Part shown: piece after piece, positions 8,237 through 17,222 of the stretch
How positions within the stretch are numbered: the first letter of the stretch is position 1
Layout: the number at the start of each line of letters is the position of its first letter
Source: Mesobacillus foraminis
GTDB taxonomy: Bacteria; Bacillota; Bacilli; Bacillales; Cytobacillaceae
Reading direction: 5' to 3'
Assembly: GCF_004340465.1 (NCBI RefSeq)
Contig: NZ_SLVV01000014.1
Coordinates: 1 to 45,378 of the forward strand
Length of the DNA: 45,378 bases
Translations under genes and position numbers: made by a program
Notes under the pieces: model-generated
The model's database searches: none
Told to the model about the DNA's origin: nothing
Seen by the model: only the letters and a program-made list of their open reading frames with translations

Positions 8237-9148
8237 GTGGTGAAATTTGAAGGAATTATTCCGCCCGTATCGACTATTCTGGATCAAGAGGGCAATCTGG
8301 ATCAAAACGGCATGGGTCTGTTAATTGATTTTTTAATAGAGTCTGATGTGGATGGGCTATTCTTTCTGGGGACTGGCGGCGAATTTTCCCAAATGTCCGC
8401 AGAACAAAGGAAAGAGATTGCGCAATTTGCGGTTGATTATGTGGATAGACGAGTTCCGGTCCTCATCGGGACAGGCAGCACATCAACGAAAGAGGTCATT
8501 GAGCTGAGCCGTCATGCCGAGCAGGCAGGGGCCGATGGCGTCGTAGTCGTCAACCCATATTATTGGTCGTTATCACAGGAACATTTATTTGAGCATTACA
8601 GCGAAATTGCAAGCAGTGTTGAACTGCCGATTCTTTTGTACAACTTCCCTAACCTTACAGGGCAGGATTTAAGTCCGGAGTTAGTGTTAAAACTGGCTGA
8701 CGCTCATGAAAATGTGGTTGGGATTAAGGAGACAGTAGATACAGCAGGCCATATTAGGGAGGTGATTCTGAAGGTGAAGAAAAAACACCCTCGCTTCTCT
8801 GTACTTTGCGGCTTTGATGATCACTTGTTGAATACTCTTGCATTGGGAGGAGACGGGGCCATTTCTGCTTCCGCCAATTTCGCCCCGCAGCTGACGATTG
8901 GCATTTATCAAGCTTTTAAACAAGGAAATTATGAAAAGGCGGTGGAGCTCCATCAAAGGCTGGCCCCGCTGCCGCTGATGTATCAGCTGGATTCCCCGTT
9001 TGTCAATGTAGTAAAAGAAGCCATCAAACTGACCGGGCTTGATATTTCAACCAGCGTGCTGCCCCCATCAAGGAAATTATCGGATGAGAAAATCCAGAAG
9101 CTGAGGGAACTCCTTAAGGAAGCGGGAATACAGCCGGTCGAAAGCTGA
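8237..9148 (+). CDS. Dihydrodipicolinate synthase/N-acetylneuraminate lyase family protein
   Basis: The 303-residue class I aldolase-type TIM barrel has GTGGEFSQ at 46-53 (carboxylate-binding GTTGE-type motif), the proton-relay tyrosine Y135 in YNFPNLTG and the Schiff-base lysine K164 in GIKET. These show an active pyruvate-using lyase or synthase. True DapA normally carries GTTGE and sits among lysine genes; here the neighbours are catabolic and the motif differs, so a lyase of sugar acids or similar compounds is more likely. The start is GTG at 8237 with AAGGAGGGG 7 nt upstream. It forms its own transcription unit between two terminators. Confidence 0.88.
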   Translation: MVKFEGIIPPVSTILDQEGNLDQNGMGLLIDFLIESDVDGLFFLGTGGEFSQMSAEQRKEIAQFAVDYVDRRVPVLIGTGSTSTKEVIELSRHAEQAGADGVVVVNPYYWSLSQEHLFEHYSEIASSVELPILLYNFPNLTGQDLSPELVLKLADAHENVVGIKETVDTAGHIREVILKVKKKHPRFSVLCGFDDHLLNTLALGGDGAISASANFAPQLTIGIYQAFKQGNYEKAVELHQRLAPLPLMYQLDSPFVNVVKEAIKLTGLDISTSVLPPSRKLSDEKIQKLRELLKEAGIQPVES

Positions 9149-9190
9149 TTCATTTCTGAAATTTCGAATCTCACACTAAAATTAATCGGA

Positions 9191-9226
9191 AAGGACGTTT
9201 GCAAAGGCAGACGCCTTTTTCTTTTG
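9191..9226 (+). terminator. Terminator of the DapA-family gene
   Basis: AAAGG plus CGTTTGC pairs with GCAGACG plus CCTTT around a 4-nt loop (one bulge, one G-T pair), followed by TTTTTCTTTT. Confidence 0.8.
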
Positions 9227-9340
9227 AGTTCTGACATAAAAACGTTTCTTTGCCTTTATGATAAACAATAGAACTTTCTTCGCTAATTTTAAACGCTGCA
9301 GGATCATTAGCGCTATGCGGGACAACTGAGGAGGGACGAC

Positions 9341-10264
9341 TTGAAGGAAAGAGTGATGTGGGGAGGACTTGTCCTGATCTGTATGAGCTGGGCATTTAAT
9401 TATGTCTATTTCCAGTCAAAGCAGCTTGAAAAACCTATCTTTCTAGAACACTATTATGAAACCTTTATCGATGAAGGAGCACAGCTGCCTTTTTATTATC
9501 TGACTAACAAGAAGAATTCAGAAGAAGTGAGCCATGTTGTCATCGAAGGGCTGGAGGGGGTGGACGTCATGGCTGTAGGGGGCGAGTTTTGGGGAGAGGA
9601 TGAAACGAACTTCATACATGAGTACAGTCATTATTTGCTAAAATCAGTCACCCTGGAGTTTAGTGAAGAGTTTGCTTGGGATTCCAAGGAAGCTTCCTTC
9701 ACCTTTGAAAACATATCCGTTTATTTTCAAAATCAGACCCATATTGTTGAAGATGTTGGGAAAGTTACACTCAACCGTCTACCGGAAAATGAGGGGGTAT
9801 TCGAAAATAGGATGTCATCCAGCAGCAATCAGCATCGAAGCGACTCGGCGCTTTTAGCGAATGAAGGTCTTACTATTGAGGAAATAACGGTTCCCTGGCC
9901 TGATTTAAAGGAGGAAGTCGAAATCAAGATCACTCTCGACCAGGAAAAGCTAAGGGAACTGGATGCCCTGACGGAAGAAGGCAATTCCCCTCATTGGCTG
10001 GACGAAGGCAAGGAGTGGGAGGAGGTTCCTGGTACGTTGATTGACCAGGGAGTTTTTCCTTTACGGTTTGATAAAAACGACTGGCTTCACTTAAATATGT
10101 ATTTCCACCCTGACCGGGCTAGCTTTTTCCAGTTTCCCATCCTGATAAAAGGGACAACAGAGGCGGGGAAGACCTTTGTGGACAGCATACCAATCATTGA
10201 CTCTCCCGACCTCGAACAGACTGTCATCGACAAGATGATTGCGGAAAAGGGAGGAGAGAAATAA
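9341..10264 (+). CDS. Membrane-anchored protein of unknown function
   Basis: The 307-residue protein has one N-terminal hydrophobic segment (about 6-24, MWGGLVLICMSWAFNYVYF) and a long hydrophilic, acidic, beta-rich part that should face outside. There is no lipobox and no recognised domain. The start is TTG at 9341, supported by GAGGAGGGA just upstream; the next in-frame ATG lies inside the membrane segment. Its TAA overlaps the ATG of the next gene by one base (TAATG), so translation is coupled and the two products probably work together. Unknown function. Confidence 0.7.
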   Translation: MKERVMWGGLVLICMSWAFNYVYFQSKQLEKPIFLEHYYETFIDEGAQLPFYYLTNKKNSEEVSHVVIEGLEGVDVMAVGGEFWGEDETNFIHEYSHYLLKSVTLEFSEEFAWDSKEASFTFENISVYFQNQTHIVEDVGKVTLNRLPENEGVFENRMSSSSNQHRSDSALLANEGLTIEEITVPWPDLKEEVEIKITLDQEKLRELDALTEEGNSPHWLDEGKEWEEVPGTLIDQGVFPLRFDKNDWLHLNMYFHPDRASFFQFPILIKGTTEAGKTFVDSIPIIDSPDLEQTVIDKMIAEKGGEK

Positions 10265-10833
10265 TGCTGCGTGATGGTTTCCGGAAAATCTTTTGGGGGT
10301 TGATTCTTGTACTGGTTGAGATTCACATCGTTGCTTTCGATCTACTGCTGGATCCGCTTGGCTATTTTTATATTTTATCAGGGTTGAATCTTTTAACCAG
10401 CCGGTATGAAATGAACCGTAAAGGAAAGTGGCTTGCTGCCGGGTTAATCTTGCTTTCGCTTCCTACCATCGTCATCCAGAATGGGGTTCACGATACGATT
10501 CTTACATCCCCGGCTGCAATCTATATGTCTATAATGGGAATCTTGAACCTGATACTGGCTTATTTCATTTTCCAGCTGATGATCAGCGTTGCCGCAAGCA
10601 TTGGTGATCGGCGTCTGGAAAAACAGACGTCTGGGACATGTAAAATGTACATGGTCGCCATATTTATGGTTTGTTTTTTTCAATCCTTCAGGATCAATAT
10701 GTCCAGCGATCAGCTGACTGGATTGACGCTTATTTCTTTAGTTTTTAGTCTGGTGATGCAACTATCTTTGTTGATGCAGGTCTCAACGTTCAGCAAATTG
10801 CCTGATGCCCCGAATTGGAAACCTGCTGGATAA
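10264..10833 (+). CDS. Multi-pass membrane protein of unknown function
   Basis: The 189-residue protein has about five hydrophobic segments (near 8-28, 32-45, 57-73, 84-108 and 125-172). The segment DLLLDPLGYFYILSGL resembles a motif (D-x-L-P-D-x-I-G-Y-x-L-I) that I associate with small uncharacterised Bacillus membrane proteins. It starts inside the stop codon of the upstream gene, and GGGAGGAGAG lies just before the start. A terminator follows 64 nt after the stop. Two-gene operon, function unknown. Confidence 0.75.
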   Translation: MLRDGFRKIFWGLILVLVEIHIVAFDLLLDPLGYFYILSGLNLLTSRYEMNRKGKWLAAGLILLSLPTIVIQNGVHDTILTSPAAIYMSIMGILNLILAYFIFQLMISVAASIGDRRLEKQTSGTCKMYMVAIFMVCFFQSFRINMSSDQLTGLTLISLVFSLVMQLSLLMQVSTFSKLPDAPNWKPAG

Positions 10834-10896
10834 AAGAGGTCTCATAAATGTAACAGGTGTCTGAAAAGCTGACGATTTTAGAGCACTTCTCCTAGT

Positions 10897-10930
10897 GACC
10901 GTCCGGTTTGAATAGCAGGCGGTCTTTTTC
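10897..10930 (+). terminator. Terminator of the two-gene membrane operon
   Basis: GACCGTCC pairs with GGCGGTC (one wobble) across a 13-nt loop, followed by TTTTT. It also separates this operon from the converging SDR gene. Confidence 0.75.
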
Positions 10931-10939
10931 GGCATTCTT

Positions 10940-11815
10940 TTAACTAGTCACAAACAATCCGCCATTTAAGTGTAATATTTGACCTGTCATATAGGAAGAA
11001 TCGTTTGATGCTAAGAAAACATAGGCAGGTCCAAATTCCACAGGCTGTCCAGCACGTTTCATAGCTGTATTGGCACCCCATTTTGCCACTTGCTCTGCAG
11101 GGAAGGAGGAAGGAATAAGCGGTGTCCAAACCTTTCCTGGAGCCACCCCATTTACTCGAATCCCTTTATCGGCCAAAGATGTGGCCAGCGATCGGGTAAA
11201 CGATACAATCGCTCCTTTTGTTGCCGAATAATCGATTAATTTAGGGTTTCCTTCATAAGCAGATAACGATGTGGTGTTAATAATGCTTGAGCTCTTTTCC
11301 AAGTGGGGTAGGGCTGCCTTTGTTAAATAAAACATTCCGAACACATTGACCTGAAAGGTTCGAAGCATCTGGTCAGAAGATATAGATTCCAAGCCATTTT
11401 GGACATATTGAACCGCTGCATTATTGACAAGAACATGTAAATTGCCAAATGTCTCAATTGTTTTTTGAACAGCCTGGATACAGAATGATTCATCTGCAAT
11501 ATCACCAGGTAAAGAGAGGCATTTCCGGCCTAAGCTTGTTATTAAATCTTTGGTTTCTTCTGCATCTTTTGTCTCGTTATAGTACACAAAAACAACATCT
11601 GCCCCTTCTTTGGCAAAGGCCAAAGCAACAGCCCGTCCGATTCCGCTATCCCCGCCTGAAATAAGAGCAACTTTATCTTTAAGCTTATGACTTCCTGTGT
11701 ATTGTTTATCATCATAGACAGGCAAAGGATTCATTAAATATTCCATGCCAGGATGTTCATCTTGGTGCTGGGGCGGAAAAAGAGTTTTTTCCTCCTGCTT
11801 GCTGGACTTTACCAT
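10940..11815 (-). CDS. Short-chain dehydrogenase/reductase, YdaD/YhdF/YhxC type
   Basis: The 291-residue NAD(P)-dependent oxidoreductase carries the extended N terminus (PPQHQDEHPGMEYLMNPLPVYDD) typical of the general-stress SDR group of Bacillus. Visible motifs are SGGDSGIG at 53-60, NNAA at 131-134, Ser183 and the catalytic YSATK at 196-200. I placed the start at the ATG at 11815 because GGAGGG lies 7 nt upstream; the ATG at 11830 would put that site inside the gene. B. subtilis relatives belong to the general stress response, but no sigma-B promoter is evident upstream here. The substrate is unknown. Confidence 0.88.
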   Translation of the reverse strand: MVKSSKQEEKTLFPPQHQDEHPGMEYLMNPLPVYDDKQYTGSHKLKDKVALISGGDSGIGRAVALAFAKEGADVVFVYYNETKDAEETKDLITSLGRKCLSLPGDIADESFCIQAVQKTIETFGNLHVLVNNAAVQYVQNGLESISSDQMLRTFQVNVFGMFYLTKAALPHLEKSSSIINTTSLSAYEGNPKLIDYSATKGAIVSFTRSLATSLADKGIRVNGVAPGKVWTPLIPSSFPAEQVAKWGANTAMKRAGQPVEFGPAYVFLASNDSSYMTGQILHLNGGLFVTS

Positions 11816-12203
11816 ACTAGTGCCCTCCATATCCGGTCTTTTCCTTTATTCTAACCTTGGTGTTTCTTTAATATGTGCCGGCTTGTTGTTCGTTTTGATT
11901 CAAATTTCCTGCATCATATATCAACATACCTTTTAGCATTTCTTAATGCATTAATTAGATTAATCTTAGAAGCTCTTCGCCTGGTTTTTGCTATGTGATT
12001 CAGTCTTGCCCATCGATTTTTCTACTTTCTTCTAGGGTTTGTTATCATGCTCATGCTTGCATTTTACTGGTACAAAAGGAGCAAGCCAAGCAAATGTCTA
12101 ACAATCATAATTTGACACCATGATATATCCATTTGCGAATCATTAGTTCTCCCTATGAAAGCTGAAAAAACAGCTGAACAGCTAAGCAGAGCCCCAGGAT
12201 TAT
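11816..12203. other. Intergenic region with no convincing gene
   Basis: This 390-bp AT-rich stretch carries the upstream region of the SDR gene. A frame with MLMLAFYWYKRSKPSK near 12046-12110 looks like a membrane segment followed by basic residues, but it has no ribosome binding site and is very short, so I do not call it. Confidence 0.45.
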
Positions 12204-12238
12204 TAAAAAACCCGCTGGTGTTCACCAACGGGTTTTTC
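12204..12238 (-). terminator. Terminator of the carboxypeptidase gene
   Basis: AAAAACCCG-C-TGGTG pairs with CACCA-A-CGGGTTTTT around a 2-nt loop with one mismatch. On the minus strand it is followed by TTTTTT and sits 24 nt after the stop codon. A T-run is present on the other strand as well, so it can act in both directions. Confidence 0.85.
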
Positions 12239-12261
12239 CCTGCATCATATAATTTACAATT

Positions 12262-13575
12262 TTATTCATTATCTCTGGTGGTTGGATCTTCAATTCTGTT
12301 TGTGGATTCTGGAATAGCATTGTAAATTTCAGGATCCACTTCGTTAATGGAGCCGTCTGCCAAGCCTTTAAATACTTCATATAAAGGAACTTTGACCGTT
12401 TCCTTCAACATTCCGGCTTGTTTTTGACCCAGGGTTTGGCTCTGTCCCTTGATTTCGATTAACATAATCGCGGTATCGTTTAGCGCAAATGCTCCCAGTG
12501 CCGTACCCGGAAGATTGACGTCAGGATACTTCTGTACCGCTCCATAGTGAGAGAATCCTCTTTGAAGGGCGAGTGATGACAGGGCGTTGACTTGTTTGCC
12601 GAGCTTCAATACATCCTCATCCACTTCATACTGTTTGCCTGTAAAAGGATCTGTGTAAGGGTCAGCCACTACAGCCGCAACTTGCACAGGGACCGAACGA
12701 TTATCTTCATCGGAAAGAGTATTAAATCCACGGTGGTGGACGTCAACATATACATCAGGATTGAATTCTTTAAATACTCCCGAGACTGTTCGTGCTTCAG
12801 CCGTTACGAAAAATCCGCCATAATTGCTGTTATTAGTTGTTCTGCTATTTAAGAAAGAAGCTACTTCAGACTTGTCTTCATTTTCAATCCTGAAATCCAG
12901 GTTTGGATTGTAGTCCCGATTTTGATCATATCCAGGAATTCCATAAACGACACGGCCGTTATTATTCTGTGCTCTTTCACTTCCGTCGGCATTATAATAC
13001 CATGGTGCCAATGTACCTGCAGGCAGCTGGATATTTTCCGGCAGCCAAGTTTGGTGCGTATAACGGGTAGGATACCATGTTCCCTGGTATTGGTTATCTG
13101 ATCCTTCAGGATTGATCCTTGGCATAACCCAAATGGACACTTTATCGAGTATGTCACTTACTTCTTTCCCGCCGCTGGAAAGTTTTTGAATAATGTCGAT
13201 GGCAGCCTCAGTTCCAATTTGTTCATTCCCATGGATTTGGGTGGTAATGAGGATTCTTTTTTTGTTTGGATCTGCATCGCCGAATTTAACGACATACAGT
13301 GGGTCTCCTTTATCTACTTCGGTTTTGTAGCCATCAAGAGTATGATTGGAATAGCCTGCAATCTCAAGCTTCATTTTTCCTTTGGAGGATGCTTCTAATT
13401 TCTTGAGAGTGTTAGTCAATTGCTCATTGGACATATAGCTTGATAAAGAGATATTTTGCTCATTCTCAATATACGGGCCATTTGGTTTTGATTGAGAGTC
13501 TGCAAATGCAGGTGTAGATAAGGCCATGCTTAGGGCCATCGCGGTTGGGATGACCACTTTTGAAAACTTTTTCAT
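12262..13575 (-). CDS. Secreted M14 family zinc carboxypeptidase
   Basis: The 437-residue precursor has a Sec signal peptide (MKKFSKVVIPTAMALSMALS..., likely cut after AFA at 25). Zinc ligands are His115 and Glu118 in HGNE and His280 in DVHHRG; Arg153/Asn155 in PRINPEG and Asn219-Arg220 in DQNRDY fit substrate carboxylate binding, and Glu374 in MLIEIKG is the catalytic base. All key M14 residues are present, so it should be an active extracellular peptidase that trims peptides or cell-wall peptides. An AGGAATGATG context precedes the ATG. Monocistronic, with its own terminator. Confidence 0.9.
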   Translation of the reverse strand: MKKFSKVVIPTAMALSMALSTPAFADSQSKPNGPYIENEQNISLSSYMSNEQLTNTLKKLEASSKGKMKLEIAGYSNHTLDGYKTEVDKGDPLYVVKFGDADPNKKRILITTQIHGNEQIGTEAAIDIIQKLSSGGKEVSDILDKVSIWVMPRINPEGSDNQYQGTWYPTRYTHQTWLPENIQLPAGTLAPWYYNADGSERAQNNNGRVVYGIPGYDQNRDYNPNLDFRIENEDKSEVASFLNSRTTNNSNYGGFFVTAEARTVSGVFKEFNPDVYVDVHHRGFNTLSDEDNRSVPVQVAAVVADPYTDPFTGKQYEVDEDVLKLGKQVNALSSLALQRGFSHYGAVQKYPDVNLPGTALGAFALNDTAIMLIEIKGQSQTLGQKQAGMLKETVKVPLYEVFKGLADGSINEVDPEIYNAIPESTNRIEDPTTRDNE

Positions 13576-13934
13576 TCATCATTCCTCCAGTTTTTAGTAA
13601 GTTGATTGCCTATCATTATGTATTTAGGGAAGCTAATTAATAGTTTATCAGAGGTCATGATAAATATTAACTGAAAATATACTATATTTTGAAAAATAGG
13701 TAATTGGGCCAGGTTAAGTTATTGTTTCAATTTCGAAAACTGGTTTTTCTCCTTCTTTCGGCCTGCCTGCTAGGAATGGAGGGTTTTTGTTTTAGCCTGT
13801 TTTTTAGATTCACGGAGAATATGTCTTTATAAGTCTGTGGATCATATTTTTGGACAGGAATAAAAAGTAATACGAAGGCAGAGCATGTGGAATGCTAATC
13901 AGTGACTGAAAATGCTTTGTTGAAGGAGTATAAA
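13576..13934. other. Divergent intergenic region
   Basis: Contains the upstream regions of the carboxypeptidase (minus) and the HAD gene (plus). No further gene was found. A GTG at 13902 in frame with the HAD gene is not used in my model, because a GAAGGAG site directs the ATG at 13935. Confidence 0.5.
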
Positions 13935-14675
13935 ATGCAAAAACAAACTATTTTATTCAACCTTGATGATACGCTGGCCTATTGCAATCGCTATTTTGCG
14001 CAGGTGATAGACAAGTTTGCTGAACAAATGACCGTCTGGTTCGACTCGGTCTCGATCGATGAATTCAAACGGAAACAGCTGGAGATTGATATTAAGGCGA
14101 TAGGAAAGCACGGATTAGCTTCTGCCCGCTTTCCCGAATCTTTTGTCGGTACATATAACTTCTTTTGTGACTTGACGGGACGAGAGAAGAATAAAGAGGA
14201 AACCGATTATCTAAGACAATTGGGAAATCAGGTTTTTGAAATACCTGTTGAGCCGATTCCGTATATGAACGAAACGCTGACAGCTCTAAAAAAAGAGGGG
14301 CACGAGTTATATTTGCATACAGGCGGTGACGAAGCCAATCAGCAGAGGAAAATTGCCCAGCTGGAACTCACTGCATACTTTGAGAACCGGATCTTTATTT
14401 CCGGACATAAAGATACCACGGCACTGTCGGATATATTGAAGACGATTGATGCGGATCCCAGCATGACCTGGATGGTTGGGAATTCATTAAGAACTGACAT
14501 TGTCCCAGCACTTGAGAAAAACATCAATGCGATTTACATTCCAGCTGAATCTGAGTGGGCGTACAATGTTGTGGATATTGAGTTGAAGCCTGTAAGTGCT
14601 TATTATACTGTAGGCGCACTCTATGAAGTCCCGGATGTGATTCACAGGCATATCGAGGGAGACGAGGCGATTTAA
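13935..14675 (+). CDS. HAD family hydrolase with Asn in place of the nucleophilic Asp
   Basis: The 246-residue protein has HAD-type layout with a helical cap. Motif I reads ILFNLDDTL at about 6-14, whereas active HAD phosphatases have D-x-D at this place (FDLDDTL). The first Asp, which forms the phospho-enzyme, is Asn (codon AAC, one transition from GAC). Motif II (LHTGG) and motif IV (MVGNSLRTDIVPA) look intact. As written, the protein should not be a phosphatase through the usual mechanism. GAAGGAG lies 6 nt before the ATG. The homologues I recall carry FDLDDTL, so this is a recent mutation, an error, or adaptation to a binding role. Confidence 0.82.
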   Translation: MQKQTILFNLDDTLAYCNRYFAQVIDKFAEQMTVWFDSVSIDEFKRKQLEIDIKAIGKHGLASARFPESFVGTYNFFCDLTGREKNKEETDYLRQLGNQVFEIPVEPIPYMNETLTALKKEGHELYLHTGGDEANQQRKIAQLELTAYFENRIFISGHKDTTALSDILKTIDADPSMTWMVGNSLRTDIVPALEKNINAIYIPAESEWAYNVVDIELKPVSAYYTVGALYEVPDVIHRHIEGDEAI

Positions 14676-14791
14676 GAGCAGGCGCAAATAGGATTGACTT
14701 GACCAAAGAGGCTGCATACAGGGCCGAGTGATGGCGGGCTATATACTAAAGCTTTTTTAAAATCATGTCAAAAGGAATAGATTAAAATTCT

Positions 14792-15417
14792 TTGAAAGTA
14801 AAAAACATACTTTATCACACATTTTCAGGGTTTAATGAATTTAAGCATGAACTAAAACGTTATCTTGACCTAAAAAATAAACCTGCGAAGACAAGCGACA
14901 TTAAAGAAATTGTTTACTTGTCCAAGCTCTATCAAAACCATCTGGAGCTCATTGAAGGGACGTTTCGAAATATCACTTCTCCTGATCTTCAACAGGCGGT
15001 GTCTCTTCTTGATTCAGCAAAGAAAGTTCATGTTTGTGGAATCGGCAACTCCGGTATCGCTGCGCAAGAGTTCAAATGGAAGTTTTTTCGGATTGGCGCA
15101 AATGTCGAGTCGATTACCGACCTGCATCAGGCTGTCATGGATGCAGCGCTGGCGGCAGAAGACAGCTTAATCATAGGCATATCAGATTCAGGGGAGACGA
15201 AGGAGGTTATTGATGTGGTGAAAATGGCAAAGCAACAAGGTGCAGCTGTTCTTGCAATCACCAGTGAAAAAACATCCAAACTGGCCCAGCTGGCGGATTT
15301 GATCCTGATGATCATAAGCAAAGTTTTTGTTGGCATTCCATTCTTTTCGATAAAGAAGGACCGGTCCAGGAACTTGTCATTAATTTAAACCTGTTGCTGG
15401 CACAAGTCTCTAGTTAG
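14792..15417 (+). pseudogene. RpiR-family regulator remnant with SIS domain
   Basis: Residues from about 10 read SGFNEFKHELKRYL, which matches the end of an RpiR HTH domain, so the DNA-recognition part is missing. A SIS sugar-phosphate-binding domain follows (VHVCGIGNSGIAAQEFKWKF, then ISDSGETKEVIDVVKMAK). After ADLILMI near 15310 the family pattern stops. The current frame ends at 15388, but a different frame reads FDKEGPVQELVINLNLLLA to a TAG at 15417 and looks like true coding sequence. The gene has lost both ends of its normal structure; the 3' part may belong to another gene fused by deletion. The start would be a TTG with a poor ribosome binding site. Confidence 0.65.
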
Positions 15418-15584
15418 GCAGTATTTTAATAAGAAATGAAGGGCCAGATTTATCAGTTGTGTGCAGATCTATGCAGGCTTGCGGAAATAAATGTAAAAAC
15501 CACAACCACTGTCAGATATGTCCGGAATCTTGCTCCCAATAGGAGGAACTTGCCGAAAGACGGCCTCTTAAATAGAAAACAGAT

Positions 15585-15624
15585 ACCCCTTGGCCACTTC
15601 TATAGACAGTAAAGGGGTGTTTTG
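15585..15624 (+). terminator. Possible terminator after the RpiR remnant
   Basis: ACCCCTT pairs with AAGGGGT across a 20-nt loop, followed by GTTTTG. Weak T-run, so moderate support only. Confidence 0.35.
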
Positions 15625-15652
15625 CTGTGTTTAGAATCCTAGAGTCAGCTGT

Positions 15653-16268
15653 TCATATGTCTTTATTCTTTCTTTTCCATAGTATCCATATCGCAAATAA
15701 AAAAATAATGGCAATTAATGCACCTATTTGCCATTGTGTTCTTGCATTTAGGGCAACGTCGATGGAGTAAGCTTCAATGTAGAGAGCAGGTATCTTTCCG
15801 GCCGTAGAGGCTGCGGCAAAAGACAAGGTTCGCATCTTGCTGTATGCAGCGGTTAAGGTCACCAAGCCGGAGGGGATGAAAGGTAACAACCTCAGGAATA
15901 GTACAAGAAAGACAGCTTCCATCCCGTCCGTTTTCCTTAGCCGGTTCAGGAACGTATTCATAAACTTGGCTTTTTTTTTGGCTTGATGGAATTATGGCAA
16001 GTCCTTTTCGGTAGAGGAGAAAGCAAACCACTGCCCCAATGGCCTCTCCGGCAATGGAGAGGAGCAATCCATTTGCAAAGCCCAAAACCAGGATGTTGGC
16101 CGCTGTAAGAAAGGCGCTTGGCAAAATACCCGAGATGGCTATGAGTGTATTAAGCAAGAGGCTAATCAACATGAAAAGAAGGGGATGAGAACCTATACGT
16201 TCAATTAAAAATTCCATTTCTTGCTCTAAGCTCACCCATTTGTATCTCACTCCCCAAACAGTGATCAA
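15653..16268 (-). pseudogene. VTT-domain (TVP38/TMEM64, DedA-like) membrane protein with frameshift
   Basis: Two overlapping frames encode one protein. The first (16268 to about 15975) gives membrane segments ISLLLNTLIAISGILPSAF and GLLLSIAGEAIGAVVCFLLYRKG. The second (about 15970 to 15653) continues with LNRLRKTDGMEAVFLVLFLRLLPFIPSG, the family hallmark R-x-x-P-F-I-P-S-G, and ends in WKRKNKD. The break lies at a run of nine A on the coding strand (T run at 15971-15979), the classic place for polymerase slippage or a homopolymer sequencing error. Restored length is about 200 residues, normal for the family. The true start is uncertain, as several ATG/GTG candidates exist. Confidence 0.8.
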
Positions 16269-16289
16269 ATGACTTTCTCGGTTTTGAGA

Positions 16290-16389
16290 TATAGTTTTTT
16301 TTGAAGCAGCTGTACTTCCCGGGAGCCAAATAGAGGGCCAGCAAGTCGAGCAACCCTATTTCATCATCTACCCACAAAATGGTTTTCAA
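16290..16389 (-). pseudogene. Response-regulator receiver fragment
   Basis: The minus-strand frame starting at TTG 16389 reads KTILWVDDEIGLLDLLALYLA, which is the beta1-alpha1 part of a CheY-like receiver with the acidic pair DDE. The similarity ends after about 33 codons and the frame closes soon after, at 16201, overlapping the VTT gene start. It is the leftover 5' end of a two-component regulator gene. Confidence 0.5.
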
Positions 16390-16444
16390 GTGATATTCCC
16401 CTTTACCCTTTATATGATATACAACTTTTTATCTATCCATTGTA

Positions 16445-16804
16445 TCAAATCAGATACTTGATGAACGCCCATCCTGTGATGAAAAGAGAGCTAGTTAAGA
16501 CCGGAAATATGGTAATCATTTGCCGGGTTTCCTTCTTTTGCAGCCGCAAATATTCCTTGTAACTGATGTCGCCCCTGGCAAAACGTAAACCAGCCTCGCT
16601 CGGTTCAATCTCATAAATGTTTCCTTCATTGTCTTTTATGGTGATCTTTGTGATCAGTTCGAGTAGATTAATATGTTCATTTGGGAGATCAATGCTTTTG
16701 CCTTCTGTATAAACGATTCTTACAAGCCGATATATGGACTCTTTATGAATCCTCTCATACATTCTATGTGTTTGTAATTCAAATGCATGGTTGGAAACAC
16801 ACAT
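16445..16804 (-). CDS. Hypothetical protein with a C-terminal membrane segment
   Basis: The 119-residue protein has a basic N terminus, an acidic middle and a probable C-terminal anchor (MITIFPVLTSSLFITGWAFIKYLI). No family was recognised. GAGGTG lies 6 nt before the ATG at 16804, which is better than the upstream in-frame GTG at 16813. It stands alone, about 55 bp from the response-regulator fragment that follows it on the same strand. Confidence 0.6.
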   Translation of the reverse strand: MCVSNHAFELQTHRMYERIHKESIYRLVRIVYTEGKSIDLPNEHINLLELITKITIKDNEGNIYEIEPSEAGLRFARGDISYKEYLRLQKKETRQMITIFPVLTSSLFITGWAFIKYLI

Positions 16805-17222
16805 GATGTTCACCTCACTATAATTATATTAGGAAACAAGCGAAGTGGGAGAATGTTTTTGCTTTTAATCAGTTAGTATCCCATAAGCTTAACAGAAATA
16901 ACTTTTCACGATCCACTTGTATTGAAGCTGCCTGACAGATGCCTATCGTAAATGGCTCATTACTCCTTAAATGCTATTCAACTAAAACAACCCCAGCCTA
17001 AACATAAGCACGGGGTCTTCCAGAGGCCACGAATAAAACCGTTCAGGAAACCACATAAAACAATACCAGCACCAATAAATGGACGATGGTGTGGTTTTAA
17101 ACGTTATTGGAATTCTATAAACGCAGAAGAAAGGTTTAGCCAGTTTGAAAGTGTTTTTTCTAACACTTAGTAAATGAAAGTAAAAGTTTGCTTAAACTTC
17201 AAAACGCCTTATCAATTTTCAA
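16805..17222. other. Intergenic region, doubtful open frame
   Basis: A plus-strand frame at 16952-17170 would encode 72 residues rich in Lys, Pro and Arg, but there is no ribosome binding site and no recognised family. I see no terminator with a clear T-run. Nothing else was found. Confidence 0.4.

Noticed and set aside
16952-17170. 72-residue plus-strand open frame
   Set aside because: No ribosome binding site, biased Lys/Pro composition, no family; probably chance.
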